Source: Myxococcales bacterium (GTDB taxonomy: Bacteria; Myxococcota_A; Polyangia; Polyangiales; Ga0077539). Taken from it: DNA of 64,000 bases. How positions within the stretch are numbered: position 1 is the first letter of the stretch; every line of letters starts with the position of its first letter. A program made the position numbers and the translations under genes. This document shows, in pieces, positions 8,338-17,863 of the stretch. The notes below the pieces were generated by a model. The model did no database searches. It was given only the letters and a program-made list of their open reading frames with translations, and had not been told where the DNA came from. The stretch covers positions 301,579 to 365,578 of the forward strand of contig JAEUKI010000040.1 in assembly GCA_016793325.1 (NCBI GenBank). The letters run 5' to 3'.

Positions 8338-9956
8338 TGGGCTGCTCCTTGTTGCATGGGTTGCACCGCGCCTGGCGCGACTTGCGGAACGGCTTGCGGA
8401 ACACCCTGCGGAGCGACCGGGACCATCCCCGGCGCCACACCTGGCATCGCTTGCGGCATCGCTTGTGGCATCGCCTGCGGCGCCACACCGGGCTGCGGTA
8501 CCACGCCGGGAACGGCTCCCGGGACGGCCCCAGGAACCGCAGCGGGAACCGCCGTCGGCGCGGGCGCGAACGTCGGCATCGCCGGAGCATTCGGGCACGG
8601 CGTAGGCGAGCCCGGCGGGCACAGCTGCGCCTCGAGCTTCCGGTGCAACAGAATCAAGATGTCCCTGTAGACGGGCTGATCGGGGTGCGCGATCTGAAGC
8701 GATTGATAAACCGGGATCGCTTCGCGGATTCGGTTCTGCACGACGAGGTCCGCCGCGCGACGTTCGGCGTACGACGTTTGCGGCGGCGGCGGCGGAGCGT
8801 TGCGAGGCGGACGCGTCCCCGGCGGAGTCGTCGGCGGAGGGGGCGGCGCGTTGGAGTTCATGTGAACCACGCGCGCTTCGCCTGCGGCAGGACCGGGAAT
8901 CGGCTGCTGCCACGCGGGCTGCGGCGCCGTGAGCTCTCGCGGAATGGGCGTCGCTTGCCTCGCGGGCGGAGGATCATCGGGATAGAACAACACGCCGAGC
9001 GCCACGACGAGCGCCACGGACAACATGATCCCAGTCCGCGGCGGCAGCACTCCGAACAACAGCTTCTGCTGCTTGTCGTTCTTCGGCGCCGCGCCCTCGG
9101 GCGGAGGAATCGACCCGAAGATCGACTGCTCGCTCGGCATCGGCCCGAAGTCACCGCTCGGCATCGGCGCGACGCCCGGCGGATAGCCGCCCATCGGGTT
9201 CATCGGCATCTGCCCCATGGGATTCATCGGGGCCATCGGAGGATAGCCGCCCTGCCCCATGGGGTTCATCGGGTTGACCGGCGCCACAGGCGCGTTGACC
9301 TGCGGAGGCGCCGCGCCGCCCTGCATCTGCGCGTGCAGCGACTGGGCGAACTGCGACATCTCGTTGTTCTCGCCGATCACCGTCGCGACGTTCGACTGAG
9401 GCGCGACGGGCTTGGCCACGTTGACCTTCGGCGGCATCGTGTTGACCCGCGGATTGACCGCAGGCCCCGGCGCAGGCGAGGGAGCCACAGGCCCCGACGG
9501 CTGCTGCACCGTGTTCACGATCATCGTGCTCTCGCCGTCGTCGTTGTCCGTCGAGGGAGCCTTGTGAACACCACCGCTGCCGCCAGTGACGCGCGTCGCT
9601 TCGTCGTCGAACTCTTCGTCCCCGCCGCTCGCGCCGCCCACGGCCTGCACCGTGAGCATCGCTTGCCCGAGCCGAATCTGCTCGCCGACCGCCAGCGCGC
9701 GCCACTCTTGCGTGAGCTTCTGCGAGCCCACCCACGTGCCCGTGCGACTGCCGTTGTCTCGCACCCACAGCGCCGCGCCGTCCCACGCGATCTCCGCGTG
9801 CTCCGCGTCGAGCCCCGGCGCGGCGATCGACCAATCCGCGGTCGTCGCCGCTCCGACGATCGCCCGCGTCGCCGCCACTTGCGCGTTGAACTGAACGCGA
9901 TCCGTCTTCGATCGCCCCGCGGAGAGCACTACCTCGAGGCCCGCTTGTCCGCTCAT
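8334..9956 (-). CDS. Proline-rich FHA membrane protein of the Tad operon
   Basis: About 540 residues. The N-terminus (about 10-105) is an FHA-like domain with DAEH, DNGSRTGTW and a terminal beta-strand, although the usual GR is replaced by GA. A long Pro/Met/Gly/Asn linker with repeats of NPMG and GGYPP follows. A single membrane helix (TGIMLSVALVVALGVLF, about 310-335) comes next, then a TPR-like stretch (AIPVYQSLQIAHPDQPVYRD), and a tail of VPGA/MPQA repeats. The layout suggests a cytoplasmic phosphothreonine-reading domain joined to a periplasmic TPR. ATG at 9956 has GGAG about 8 bases upstream and overlaps the ATPase gene by ATGA. Confidence 0.8.
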   Translation of the reverse strand: MSGQAGLEVVLSAGRSKTDRVQFNAQVAATRAIVGAATTADWSIAAPGLDAEHAEIAWDGAALWVRDNGSRTGTWVGSQKLTQEWRALAVGEQIRLGQAMLTVQAVGGASGGDEEFDDEATRVTGGSGGVHKAPSTDNDDGESTMIVNTVQQPSGPVAPSPAPGPAVNPRVNTMPPKVNVAKPVAPQSNVATVIGENNEMSQFAQSLHAQMQGGAAPPQVNAPVAPVNPMNPMGQGGYPPMAPMNPMGQMPMNPMGGYPPGVAPMPSGDFGPMPSEQSIFGSIPPPEGAAPKNDKQQKLLFGVLPPRTGIMLSVALVVALGVLFYPDDPPPARQATPIPRELTAPQPAWQQPIPGPAAGEARVVHMNSNAPPPPPTTPPGTRPPRNAPPPPPQTSYAERRAADLVVQNRIREAIPVYQSLQIAHPDQPVYRDILILLHRKLEAQLCPPGSPTPCPNAPAMPTFAPAPTAVPAAVPGAVPGAVPGVVPQPGVAPQAMPQAMPQAMPGVAPGMVPVAPQGVPQAVPQVAPGAVQPMQQGAAQ

Positions 9957-11083
9957 CCTTCGTGCTCCATCGACCTGCGTCGCGCCGCTTCGTACACCTC
10001 GTCCGAGAGGGACAAGCCTAGCGAGTGTAGCTCCTCTGTGCATTGCGGCAGATGGCCCGTCGCTTCGAGCACCGTGTCGAGCGTCCCGTCGGGCCTTCGC
10101 CCGAGCGTCCGCCGCTCGAAGATGCTCGCGAGCTGATAGGTCTGCGTGTGCGGGTCGTACCCCACGCACTCTGCGATGTGCGTGGTCTTGCGCGACCCGT
10201 CGGACAATCGCGCGCACTGCACGATGATGTTGATCGCGCTCGCGAGCTGCACGCGCAGCGCGGACAGCGGCATCTCGACGTCGCTCATCATCGCCATGGT
10301 CTCGAGGCGGGTCATCGTGTCGTTGGGATACGTCGCGTGCGCCGTGCCCATACACCCGCCGTGCCCCGACGTCATCGCTTGGATCAGCTCGAGCGCTTCT
10401 CCTCCGCGGATTTCACCGACGACGATGCGATCGGGTCGCATACGCAGCGTCGCGCGAAACAGGTCGCGGATCGTCACCTTGCCGCGGCCCTTGGAGTCGC
10501 CGTGCTTCGCCTCGAGCTGCACGACGTGCTGCTTCTGCAGCTGCACTTCGCGCGTATCTTCGATGATCACGATGCGCTCGCCGTCGGGGATGAAGCTCGA
10601 GAGCGCGTTGAGCATCGAGGTCTTGCCCGAGCCCGTGCCTCCCGCGACGATCACGTTTTGCTTGGCGATCACCAGCGATTCGAGCGCTTGCGCGGCCGCC
10701 GGCGTCATCGAGCCGAACTCGACGAGCCGCTGCACGGTCAGCGTCTCGCGGAAGAACCGGCGGATCGAGACCATCGGCGCCTCCGCCGCGGGCGGACACA
10801 CCGCCGCGACGCGCGACCCGTCGGGCAAGCGACCCTCCAAGATCGGGTGCTGATCGTCGACCATCGCTCCCACGAATTGCGCGAGGTTGCGCAGCGCTGA
10901 CATGAGCGCCTCCATCGTGGGGAACTTCGCGTCCGTCATCTCGATCTTGCCTCGTCGTTCGATGAAGATCTGGTTGGGACCATTGATCATCACCTCCGAC
11001 ACCTTCGGGTCGTCCAAGAACGGACGGATCGGCGCGAAGAAGTTCAGCAGCGTCTCTTCGTAGACTTCCTTCGGAATCGGCAT
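9953..11083 (-). CDS. Second TadA/CpaF-type secretion ATPase
   Basis: A 376-residue type II/IV secretion ATPase of the CpaF/TadA family. Motifs seen: KVSEVMINGPNQIFIERRGK in the N-domain, Walker [10 protein letters not shown], an Asp/Glu box with EDTREVQLQ, and the [18 protein letters not shown] segment with Walker B, followed by GTAHA. It lacks the long N-terminal extension of the FHA-fused ATPase at 14561-16450. Tad loci usually carry one such ATPase, so two suggests separate extension and retraction motors or two substrates. I prefer ATG at 11083, which has AGGTG upstream, over GTG at 11101. It sits 42 bp after the TPR lipoprotein gene and overlaps the next gene. Confidence 0.9.
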   Translation of the reverse strand: MPIPKEVYEETLLNFFAPIRPFLDDPKVSEVMINGPNQIFIERRGKIEMTDAKFPTMEALMSALRNLAQFVGAMVDDQHPILEGRLPDGSRVAAVCPPAAEAPMVSIRRFFRETLTVQRLVEFGSMTPAAAQALESLVIAKQNVIVAGGTGSGKTSMLNALSSFIPDGERIVIIEDTREVQLQKQHVVQLEAKHGDSKGRGKVTIRDLFRATLRMRPDRIVVGEIRGGEALELIQAMTSGHGGCMGTAHATYPNDTMTRLETMAMMSDVEMPLSALRVQLASAINIIVQCARLSDGSRKTTHIAECVGYDPHTQTYQLASIFERRTLGRRPDGTLDTVLEATGHLPQCTEELHSLGLSLSDEVYEAARRRSMEHEG

Positions 11084-11125
11084 CGAGGCACCTGGGCCCA
11101 CGAAACGGTGGGTCCGGGGAGTTTA

Positions 11126-11878
11126 CTATCTCCGACGCGCTGCGTCCGATCCTCCGTCGCCTGCACGCGCTGTTTCTCGGCTGCCGCCCGCGACGCCCGC
11201 CTCGACCGCCGGGCCAGCGTCGAGAGTGACCGACACGAGCACCGGCGCGCCGCCGTCCGCCTCCGCGGCTCGGGCGCGTTCGGCGGCGTCCTCGACCCGC
11301 TGGAGCAGCCCATTTCGCGCGGCCCCTGCGTGCTCGCCGTCGGGCGCGAGCTCGAGGTAGCGACGAAAGTGCTCGTCGGCCTTCGCGGGGTCCCGAAGGT
11401 CATCGCGGTAGAGCGTTCCCAAGAGAAACTGCGCGTCTGCGTGCTGCGGATTGTGCCGGAGCACGAGCTCGAGGTGGCGGCTCGCGGTCAGCGGCTCGCT
11501 GAGCCCGATGTGAATCGCCGCGACGACGTAGCGAAGCGACCACGCCTCTTCGTGCTCGAGCAGGTAGGGCCTGCTGTATTCGATCGCCGCGCGGTAGCGG
11601 TGCGCGTTGGCGCACACGCGCATCAGCCGCGGAAGCACGCGCTCCGGCGGCGCTCCGCGCGCGAGCGCCGCCGCGAAGTACTGCTCGGCCCTCGTGTAGT
11701 CGCCGGTGGCCGCAGAGCGCTCCGCGTCGTCCGCGAGCTGCTGCCACGGCGTCTGCCGAATCTGCTCGAGCTGCTGTTGAACCTCTGGAGACTCAGCCTC
11801 GCGACGATTCGAGTTGGTCGTCGCGCACTGCAACAGAAGAACGCTGCTCGCGAGCAGCGCGAAGCGCGCACCGTTCAC
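11126..11878 (-). CDS. tadD: TadD-like TPR lipoprotein
   Basis: A 250-residue lipoprotein. The signal sequence ends in LLLQC (Cys18). At least three TPR-like helical pairs follow (about residues 50-200), for example GDYTRAEQYFAAALARG and DPAKADEHFRRYLELAPDG. In Tad systems a TPR lipoprotein, TadD, helps assemble or localise the secretin; the match here is by architecture and position. The GTG start at 11878 overlaps the stop of the FHA gene (GTGA). The C-terminus is a low-complexity Ala/Gly/Glu tail. Confidence 0.75.
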   Translation of the reverse strand: MNGARFALLASSVLLLQCATTNSNRREAESPEVQQQLEQIRQTPWQQLADDAERSAATGDYTRAEQYFAAALARGAPPERVLPRLMRVCANAHRYRAAIEYSRPYLLEHEEAWSLRYVVAAIHIGLSEPLTASRHLELVLRHNPQHADAQFLLGTLYRDDLRDPAKADEHFRRYLELAPDGEHAGAARNGLLQRVEDAAERARAAEADGGAPVLVSVTLDAGPAVEAGVAGGSRETARAGDGGSDAARRR

Positions 11879-12765
11879 CGTCGCGCCTGCGCCCGATCGA
11901 CCTGCAGCGCGAGCCTGCGCTCGAGGTTGTTGAGCCCGGTCACGTACTCGCCCTGTCGGTGCTGCAAGAGGTTGAGCATCAAGCGCACCTCGACGACAGC
12001 GTCCGAGGGACGCTCTTGCTCGATCGCGCGCTCGAGCCTGAACCGATGGTTGAGCAGCTCGCGCTCGAGCCTCTCTTTGAGCTGCGTCCCGCTCGTCATC
12101 GCGCGCTGCGCGCGCTCGTTGTCGCCCGCGAGACGGAAGCACGCCGCCGCGTTGGCGAACAAGCCGACCGCCTCGATCCCGTCTTGCGAGCGAAACGGCA
12201 TCCGCTCGGCCTTCGCCGTCGCTTGCCGAGCGAACTCTGTCGCTTGCGCGAGCGCGCGATCGCCGTCGGGCGCTTGGCACGTTCGCTCGAGCGACTCGAA
12301 CATCGCCGGCGGCTCGCCGCGAGGCTTGGCCACGCCCGTCCCGCCGTCGCCGCCGAGCATGATGTATCCGAGCACAGCCACGCCGACGACCGCCGCGCCG
12401 AGGATCACCGGGCTCGGCTTGCCGTCCTTGCTGTCCGCGGATTTCGCAGACGCGTTGACGTTGACCGCGCCCGCGTCCTTCAGCGTGAGCCTGACGCCCG
12501 CGATGTAGAGCTCTGCGCCCCACGGCACCACCGATCGCTCGATCGGAACGCCGTTGAACATCACCGGCGTCGGCGCGCCGCGCGCGATCGCCACGTAGCA
12601 GCCGTCCGGCCGCGGCGAGAGCAGCACGTGCTCGCGCGCGACCTCGGCCCGCTCGATCACCACCTGACACGAGGGCGAGCTGCCGACCAGCACGCGCTCG
12701 CTCGTGAGCTCGACGGTCCATTGCAACCCGTCGGGAGTGAAGATCTCTACGAAGGGCGTAGCCAT
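11875..12765 (-). CDS. FHA-domain membrane protein of the Tad operon
   Basis: A 296-residue protein. It has an N-terminal FHA-like domain (about residues 5-95) with RVLVGSSPSCQVVI, AREH and FNGVPI; the usual GR is GS, so phosphopeptide binding may be lost or altered. One membrane helix follows (VILGAAVVGVAVLGYIML, about 120-140), then a charged helical C-terminal region (about 165-295) likely to be periplasmic. It starts 1 bp after the tadC stop and overlaps the TPR lipoprotein, so it is a core member of the operon. It may connect signalling to the inner-membrane platform; this is inference. Confidence 0.8.
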   Translation of the reverse strand: MATPFVEIFTPDGLQWTVELTSERVLVGSSPSCQVVIERAEVAREHVLLSPRPDGCYVAIARGAPTPVMFNGVPIERSVVPWGAELYIAGVRLTLKDAGAVNVNASAKSADSKDGKPSPVILGAAVVGVAVLGYIMLGGDGGTGVAKPRGEPPAMFESLERTCQAPDGDRALAQATEFARQATAKAERMPFRSQDGIEAVGLFANAAACFRLAGDNERAQRAMTSGTQLKERLERELLNHRFRLERAIEQERPSDAVVEVRLMLNLLQHRQGEYVTGLNNLERRLALQVDRAQARR

Positions 12766-12766
12766 C

Positions 12767-13690
12767 TCAGACGTTTTCCTTTCCGCTCGCCGCGTTCACG
12801 ATGAACGGCCCGAGGATGATCAACAGAATGCACAAGAAGATCATCATGAGCGGGCCGATCATCATCACGCCCGCGCGCGCCGCGCCCTCTTCTGCAGCCA
12901 CCGAGCGCCGCATGCGCAGCGTCGTCGCTTGAATCACCAACACGTCCGCCAGGGGATTTCCCTTCTCTTCCGACTGGATCACGGACTGCACGAAGTCCTT
13001 CACCGCGTCGGTGGGCGCCCGATCCGCGAAGCCCTCGAGCGCTTGTTTTCGTGTGCGCCCGAGGTCCAGCTCGTTTTGGATGCGCAAGAGCTCTTCGACG
13101 AGCGGATCGCTCCGGTCGGGCGCCTTGTCCGTCACCTGCCGCAGCGCGCCGGGAAAGTCCAACCCTGCGCCCATCGACAGCGACGCCAGGTCGATCGCGT
13201 ATGGCAATCCACGGTTGATCAGCTTGAACCGATCGCCGACCGCGCCAGAGATCTGCAGGTACGGCGTCATCACGCCGAGCGCGCCGAGCATCATCGCGAA
13301 CACCGGGCTCACGACGTCCGGCGCGATCACATAGCCCACGAGCCCCAAGCCGAGCCCGCCGATGCCAGACAACAGCGAGAGCGCGAGGTACTCGTCCGCG
13401 TTCAACCCGAGGATCTCTCCGGCGTGCAGCACCTGCTCTTCGATCTGCGGCCGGTACTTGTCGAAGAACCGCACCGACGAGAAGCGCGCCGCGAAGAACC
13501 GCATCACCGGCTCGAGCGCCGCGAACCAACCGCCCTCCTTCAGCGCCTGCGCGCGCTTCAAGCCCTTCAAGCCGACGGTCACCCGCGGCATCGTCTCGAG
13601 GCCCGCGAAGGCGAACACGAAGATCCCCAGCCCCGCGAGGATCACCGCGGAGCCCAGCACTTTCAGCATCAACGTCTGCGAGCTCATCAT
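12767..13690 (-). CDS. tadC: Tad inner-membrane platform protein TadC
   Basis: A 307-residue T2SSF-family platform protein. There is an N-terminal helix, a central pair of helices (about 105-150), the conserved T2SSF core with GLPYAIDLASLSMGAGLDFPGAL and the ALEGFADR and DFVQSVIQSE segments, and a C-terminal hydrophobic pair ending near IILGPFIVNAA. It pairs with TadB to form the inner-membrane base on which the ATPase acts to build Flp pili. The start ATG has GAGGAG about 9 bases upstream. It lies 10 bp downstream of tadB, in the usual tadABC order. Confidence 0.93.
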   Translation of the reverse strand: MMSSQTLMLKVLGSAVILAGLGIFVFAFAGLETMPRVTVGLKGLKRAQALKEGGWFAALEPVMRFFAARFSSVRFFDKYRPQIEEQVLHAGEILGLNADEYLALSLLSGIGGLGLGLVGYVIAPDVVSPVFAMMLGALGVMTPYLQISGAVGDRFKLINRGLPYAIDLASLSMGAGLDFPGALRQVTDKAPDRSDPLVEELLRIQNELDLGRTRKQALEGFADRAPTDAVKDFVQSVIQSEEKGNPLADVLVIQATTLRMRRSVAAEEGAARAGVMMIGPLMMIFLCILLIILGPFIVNAASGKENV

Positions 13691-13700
13691 GGTTCGCTCC

Positions 13701-14564
13701 TCAGATGTCCACGTTGAGGATCTTGCGAGCCGCCAGGATCGCGAAGGCCCAGAGGATGCCCGCCACGATCACCACGACGTAGCCGATGAAGCTCGTCCAC
13801 AGCGGCTTGAGCCACATGGGATCCATGGACTGAAGCACGATCACCATCACGAACGGCATCGCGCCGAGCACCCACGCTTGGCTCTTTCCTTCGGCCGTCT
13901 TCGTGCGAACGACGCCTTCGAGTCGCGCCATCTCGCGCAGCGTCGCCGCCGAGCGCTCGAGGATCTTCGGGAGATCACCGCCGGTCTGTCGCCCGATCAA
14001 CAGCGTCGCCATCGCCGACGAAAACGTCCGTGACTCGATGCGCTTGGCCATGTTCATCAGCGCTTGATCGAGCGGCGTGCCGAGGTTGTACTCCTTGAGC
14101 GCGTACTCGACGTCCTCTTTAATGGGGCCGCGAATCAAGATCGCCGTCGAGCGCAGCGCGTCGCCGAGCGACGGCGAGACCTTGAGCGCGTTCGCGAGCG
14201 CGACGAGGAAGGTGTCGAGCACGTCGTCGATCGAGCGCCGGCGCTTGTTGAGCTTGTCCTCGAGCACGATCTTCGGAAGGATCGCCGCCGCGACCGCGAC
14301 GAGCATCACGATCGTCTCCCCAGACAAGAGCGCGAAGACGATCGACCCCACGATCACCGCGAGCTGCTGCAGCGCGATCTTCAGCCCCGTCGTCGGCATG
14401 TACATCAAGCGCACGAGCCGCTCGAGGTCCTCGGCGTACGCCATGAAGGCCTTGTACGCCGGACCTTCGGTGTCCGTGACGACGGTGTAGATCGCCAGCC
14501 CAGCGCCGCCCGACACGAGCAGCGCCGCCAGCCAGCCAACGAGCGTCCACTTCGAGAGGATCAT
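13701..14564 (-). CDS. tadB: Tad inner-membrane platform protein TadB
   Basis: A 287-residue T2SSF-family protein with an N-terminal helix (LVGWLAALLVSGGAGLAIY), a second hydrophobic region around 100-135, a cytoplasmic core with SIDDVLDTFLVALANALKVSPSL and RTFSSAMATLLIGRQTGGDL, and two C-terminal helices. These are standard for TadB, the partner of TadC in the pilus motor platform. The start overlaps the end of the FHA-TadA gene by ATGA, which suggests coupled translation of ATPase and platform. Confidence 0.93.
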   Translation of the reverse strand: MILSKWTLVGWLAALLVSGGAGLAIYTVVTDTEGPAYKAFMAYAEDLERLVRLMYMPTTGLKIALQQLAVIVGSIVFALLSGETIVMLVAVAAAILPKIVLEDKLNKRRRSIDDVLDTFLVALANALKVSPSLGDALRSTAILIRGPIKEDVEYALKEYNLGTPLDQALMNMAKRIESRTFSSAMATLLIGRQTGGDLPKILERSAATLREMARLEGVVRTKTAEGKSQAWVLGAMPFVMVIVLQSMDPMWLKPLWTSFIGYVVVIVAGILWAFAILAARKILNVDI

Positions 14565-16450
14565 AGGTAGTCGCTCCCCTGCACGAGGCCGTACGCGATG
14601 AACACGTCGATAAACGAAGGCAGATAGCCGGTCGCGCGAAACTCGCCGACGACCTTGCCCTCGGCGTTGGTGCCCGTGCGCACGTACTTGAAGATCTCGC
14701 GGAGCACCACGTCGCCGTTGTCGTCGATCCCGCAGATCTCCGAGATGTTCGTCACGCGGCGCGAGCCGTCGTTGAAGCGCGTCTGCTGCACCACGAGGTG
14801 AACGCTGTTCGCGATCTGCTCGCGAATCGCGCGCGCCGGCAGGTCGAGGCCGCTCATGAGCGACAGCGTCTCCAAGCGCGCCACGGCCTCACGCGGCGAG
14901 TTCGAGTGCGTCGTGGTGAGGGAGCCGTCGTGACCAGTATTCATGGCCTGCAGCATGTCGAGCGCCTCTCCGCCGCGGCACTCTCCGATCACGATGCGAT
15001 CGGGGCGCATGCGGAGCGCGTTCTTCACGAGGTCGCGGATCGAGTACTCGCCCTTGCCCTCCATGTTGGGCGGCTTGGACTCGAGCGAGACGACGTGCGG
15101 CTGCGAGAGCTGGAGCTCCGCCGCGTCTTCGATGGTGACGATGCGCTCGTCCTCGGGGATCGCCGCAGACAGCACGTTGAGCAACGTGGTCTTGCCCGAG
15201 CCCGTTCCGCCGGAGATGACGATGTTCTTCTTCGCCTTCACGCTGCGCTGAAGAAACCGCCCCATCTGCTCCGTGAGACCGCCGAAGTTCACGAGGTCCG
15301 GCAGCTTGAGGGGCGTCTTGCTGAACTTACGGATCGTGATGCACGAGCCCTTCAGCGCGAGCGGCTTGATCACCGCGTTCACGCGGGAGCCGTCCTTCAA
15401 GCGCGCGTCCACGAGCGGCGTGCTCTCGTCGATACGGCGCCCGAGCGGCGTCACGATGCGCTCGATCACCGCGCGCACCGCTTCGTCGTCGGTGAACCGC
15501 GCGTCCGCCCGAACGAGCCGACCCTTCTGCTCGATGAAGATCGTCTGCGCGTCGACGACCATGATTTCGGAGATCTTCGGGTTGGCCAAAAACGCCTCGA
15601 GCGGCCCGAGCCCGAGCGACTCGTCGGCCATCTCTTGGCGAAGCGCCGCGAGGTCGACGCCCGGCGGAATCTCCGACTGAAGCTGCGCGATGATGCGATT
15701 CAGCGCGTCCATCACGCGCGGTCGCATCACCTTGTCGTCCATCTTGGTTCGGTCGATCGACGCGAGGTCCAAGTTCTCGAGGAGCATCCGGTGGATCTTC
15801 TTGCGCGTCGTGACCGAGACGGCCGCCGTCGGTCCGCCTGGCGCGCGCCCGGGCTCGAGCACTCCCGCTTGCGCCGGCTGCTGCGCTTGCGACGCTGGCG
15901 GAACCTGCGCTGTACCGCCGGGCATCACCGTCTGCGCACCGGGACGCCCGCCTGCGCCTGGGGGAACCGCAGGCGGCCGACCCACGCCCGGCGGCACCGC
16001 AACGGGAACAGGCCCCGCGTTCGGCGGCCGCGTTTGCATCGGCGGAGGACGCGCAGGCGACGTCGGCATCGGGCCGCCTGCCATCGGAACACCAGGATTC
16101 ATCGGCGGCGTCATCGGCGGCGCCATGCCCGGCGCTTGTCCGGCCGACACCATGCCCTCGACCCGCACGATGTACGGGCCGATGTACATGGGCGTGCCAA
16201 AGGGAACGCGCGTCACCGATCGATGCAACCGCGCGTCGCCGATGCGCGTTCCGTTCGCGGAGCTGTCGCGAACGTCCACGTACATCGGCGTCACCGTGAG
16301 CCCGATGTGTCGCCGCGAAATCTCAGGCGACGCGAGCACTACCGTGCACGACTCGTCGCGACCAATCGTCACCTCGCCTTCGGCGGGGATCTCGAAGGTC
16401 TCCGACGGGGCGCCGGGCGTCTCGATCGTGAGCGTAATCAGGTCCGCCAT
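14561..16450 (-). CDS. tadA: FHA-fused TadA/CpaF pilus ATPase
   Basis: A 629-residue fusion. Residues about 1-95 form a well-conserved FHA domain ([27 protein letters not shown]), followed by a Pro/Gly/Met-rich linker (about 100-205). The rest is a full CpaF ATPase with [17 protein letters not shown], Walker [28 protein letters not shown] and TTTHSN. The ATPase powers Flp pilus assembly; the FHA would let it bind phosphothreonine on a partner or kinase. This FHA keeps GR, S..H and NG, unlike the two other FHA proteins in the operon. The gene lies 48 bp from the secretin gene and overlaps tadB. Confidence 0.93.
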   Translation of the reverse strand: MADLITLTIETPGAPSETFEIPAEGEVTIGRDESCTVVLASPEISRRHIGLTVTPMYVDVRDSSANGTRIGDARLHRSVTRVPFGTPMYIGPYIVRVEGMVSAGQAPGMAPPMTPPMNPGVPMAGGPMPTSPARPPPMQTRPPNAGPVPVAVPPGVGRPPAVPPGAGGRPGAQTVMPGGTAQVPPASQAQQPAQAGVLEPGRAPGGPTAAVSVTTRKKIHRMLLENLDLASIDRTKMDDKVMRPRVMDALNRIIAQLQSEIPPGVDLAALRQEMADESLGLGPLEAFLANPKISEIMVVDAQTIFIEQKGRLVRADARFTDDEAVRAVIERIVTPLGRRIDESTPLVDARLKDGSRVNAVIKPLALKGSCITIRKFSKTPLKLPDLVNFGGLTEQMGRFLQRSVKAKKNIVISGGTGSGKTTLLNVLSAAIPEDERIVTIEDAAELQLSQPHVVSLESKPPNMEGKGEYSIRDLVKNALRMRPDRIVIGECRGGEALDMLQAMNTGHDGSLTTTHSNSPREAVARLETLSLMSGLDLPARAIREQIANSVHLVVQQTRFNDGSRRVTNISEICGIDDNGDVVLREIFKYVRTGTNAEGKVVGEFRATGYLPSFIDVFIAYGLVQGSDYL

Positions 16451-16498
16451 GAACTTCGCCTCGCGCGGTCGTTCGGCGCACTCGCGCCGCGCGCCGCC

Positions 16499-17848
16499 TC
16501 AACGCTGCTGGTTGCCAGTAGCAGGCCGCGGGATGAGGTTCGCCTCACCGACGTTGCCACCAAACTCTTCGTACGACCGGAGCGCGTTCGCCACGCGATC
16601 CTCGGACTGTCGACTCATGCCTTCGATCACCGTGGGAACGACGAAGAGAACCATCTCGTTCTCTTGATCGCGCCGCGACTGCGAGCCGAAGAGCGCGCCC
16701 ACCACCGGGATCTGCGCGAGCCCCGGCAAGCCGTTGCTGCCGACGGTGAGCGCGCGACCGCGCATTCCGCCGAGCACCATGGACTGGCCGAGCTGCAGAT
16801 TCACCAGCGTTTCGACCTGCGAAACGTTGCGTCCCGGGATGTCCGTGCCGTTCTCCACGAGCTCGGAGATGTCCGCCACGACGCGCACGTCGACGCGCGA
16901 GGTGCTCGGGTCGAACCGCGGCGTGACCGTCAGCTGCGTGCCGAAATTGATCGGCTGCACCGTCGAGGTCAGGCCGTTCGCGACGCGAATGTTGACCTCG
17001 CCGCCCGAGCGAAACTTCGCCTCGACGCCGTTGGCCGTGATGAGCGTCGACTGACGATGCACGCGGGCCCAGCCGGCGTTCGACGCGAGGTCGAGCCTCG
17101 GCAGCGCCTGCTGAATGATCCCCGTGAAGTTCGCCTGAAACGGCGGCGGCATCGGGCCGCCGACGCCGAACGCCGCTTGCACGCGCAGCGCGTCCGCTTG
17201 ACCGCCGCCGCCATACGCCGTCGGCCATCGAATACCGAACACGTAATTCGCCTGCCTCGACAGCTCGACGAAATAGAGGTCGATTCGAACGTTGATCCGG
17301 CGCTCGACGATCGTGGGATCCACGGTCACGAGCGACTCGACCTGACCGGGGTACAGCGTCGCGATCTGCTGCACGCGGCGCTGCTGCTGCTCGTTGGCGA
17401 CGCCGCCCTCGATGAAGAGCCTGCCGCCGACCTGGTTCACCGTCGTGCCCGAGTAGCCCTGCAGCAGCTGCTGCAAGTTCTGGCGCACGGTCTCCATCGG
17501 CATACGAAAGACGTTGATCGAGTACGTCTGCTGCGATCCGTCGTTGCGGATCACGAGCAGCGACGTCGAGCCCGCGCGTAGACCCACGAGGATGATGCGC
17601 GATCCGTCCGACGGAATGCGCACGTCCACGAACCCAGGCGCGCCCTCGGAGTAGCTGCGAATGCCCGTCGCAGGAATGATGTACTGCTCGTTGACCGCGA
17701 GCGAGATCTCGTTGCTCGGCGTGTTGGCGGCCGCCGCAGGACGCGCGCCCGCGCCGGTCGGCGCCGCTTGAGCCAACGCGTCCGCGCCCGCCACGAAGGT
17801 CGCTGCGGCGCACAGCCGCGCGAGCCTCTGCTTCGTCGAATAGTTCAC
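16499..17848 (-). CDS. cpaC: Tad outer-membrane secretin CpaC/RcpA
   Basis: A 449-residue secretin. A signal peptide (about residues 1-27, ending near ALAQA) precedes an N-domain starting at EISLAVNEQYIIPATG, with GLRAGSTSLLVI, typical of pilus-assembly N-terminal domains. A BON-like part follows, then the secretin core (about 270-440) with NFGTQLTVTPRFD, VETLVNLQLGQSMVLGGM and IPVVGALFGSQSRRDQENEMVLFVVPTV. It would form the outer-membrane channel for Flp pili, with the TPR lipoprotein as its likely pilotin-like helper. It lies 15 bp from cpaB. Confidence 0.93.
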   Translation of the reverse strand: MNYSTKQRLARLCAAATFVAGADALAQAAPTGAGARPAAAANTPSNEISLAVNEQYIIPATGIRSYSEGAPGFVDVRIPSDGSRIILVGLRAGSTSLLVIRNDGSQQTYSINVFRMPMETVRQNLQQLLQGYSGTTVNQVGGRLFIEGGVANEQQQRRVQQIATLYPGQVESLVTVDPTIVERRINVRIDLYFVELSRQANYVFGIRWPTAYGGGGQADALRVQAAFGVGGPMPPPFQANFTGIIQQALPRLDLASNAGWARVHRQSTLITANGVEAKFRSGGEVNIRVANGLTSTVQPINFGTQLTVTPRFDPSTSRVDVRVVADISELVENGTDIPGRNVSQVETLVNLQLGQSMVLGGMRGRALTVGSNGLPGLAQIPVVGALFGSQSRRDQENEMVLFVVPTVIEGMSRQSEDRVANALRSYEEFGGNVGEANLIPRPATGNQQR

Positions 17849-17863
17849 CGTGTCGTCCCTTCG

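Noticed and set aside
14798..17581. Long plus-strand open frame across the tad ATPase and secretin genes
   Set aside because: Composition is Arg/His-rich and it runs antisense to well-conserved genes.
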